A program made the position numbers and the translations under genes. Under the pieces are notes generated by a model. That model was not told the DNA's origin, ran no database searches, and saw only the letters and a list, made by a program, of their open reading frames with translations. From Tiliqua scincoides (lineage: Eukaryota; Chordata; Lepidosauria; Squamata; Scincidae), in contig NC_089822.1 in the NCBI RefSeq assembly GCF_035046505.1, positions 269,959,024-270,023,023 on the forward strand: 64,000 nucleotides of DNA, in the 5' to 3' direction. This document shows, one piece after another, positions 63,818 to 64,000 of the stretch (position 1 is its first letter; each line of letters opens with the position of its first letter).

Positions 63818-63930
63818 TAGTGGTGCTCAAGCTTTTTAGTACGGGGACCCACTTTTTAGAATGACAATCTGTGGGACACACTGGCCAGAAGCAACATCAT
63901 TGAGCAGTAAAATTTTTATCACCCCTTATA
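63818..63930. mobile_element. hAT type A element, partial
   Basis: 'tagtggtgctcaagcttttt' and 'ggacccactttttagaatga' match the left half of type A; the rest is lost or diverged. Confidence 0.7.
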
Positions 63931-64000
63931 TGACAAAATGAAATCAAATTCATTAAATTAAAAGTTGTGTTGTTTTTTTAAAATTAAGAAAGAACTTCAA

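Noticed and set aside
61570-64000. Class I alpha2 exon inside the window
   Set aside because: No frame with the paired cysteines or a GSH(T/S)-type start was found on the minus strand; the stretch holds CR1 and unassigned DNA.

Overview
The window is vertebrate genomic DNA, most likely from a squamate reptile (a lizard). Genes are spread over many short exons separated by repeat-filled introns. CR1 LINE 3' ends are very abundant, a Bov-B type LINE is present, and 5S-rRNA-derived SINEs occur. The species cannot be named from the sequence. All recognisable genes belong to the MHC class I antigen-processing cluster.

Layout: (1) 1-3726 and about 4675-4735, minus strand: 5' part of TAP2 (three coding exons, the third cut by the window edge, plus an inferred non-coding first exon in a CpG island). 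(2) 9912-23786, minus strand: complete TAP1 in 11 exons with intact reading frame (736 aa predicted). (3) 25095-38012, plus strand: complete PSMB9 (LMP2) in 6 exons (212 aa), divergent from TAP1 across a shared 1.3-kb CpG-rich promoter. (4) 40336-46012, minus strand: complete PSMB8 (LMP7) in 6 exons (276 aa), tail-to-tail with PSMB9. (5) 50315-61569, minus strand: 3' part of a classical-type MHC class I heavy-chain gene (alpha3, transmembrane, two cytoplasmic exons and a terminal stop exon); its alpha1 and alpha2 exons lie beyond the right edge.

The products work as one pathway. PSMB8 and PSMB9 are interferon-induced catalytic subunits of the immunoproteasome. TAP1/TAP2 pump the resulting peptides into the endoplasmic reticulum, and the class I heavy chain displays them. 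Perfect GAAANNGAAA interferon-response motifs lie next to the TAP2, TAP1/PSMB9 and PSMB8 starts. The order TAP2-TAP1-PSMB9-PSMB8-class I differs from mammals (TAP2-PSMB8-TAP1-PSMB9, far from class I) and keeps class I beside its processing genes, as in non-mammalian vertebrates.

Between exons the DNA is dominated by mobile elements: CR1 LINE fragments, a second LINE family ('LINE X' here) with a C-terminal zinc-knuckle, Bov-B, L2-like LINEs, 5S-derived SINEs whose 3' tail equals that of LINE X, tRNA-type SINEs, many hAT-type miniature elements with 8-bp target duplications, and Harbinger-type miniature elements with TNA duplications. Several are nested so cleanly that insertion order can be read. 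The most notable biology is a Phe31 ('F-type') PSMB8, a TAP1 with a canonical switch histidine, and a LINE/SINE partnership visible within a single window.
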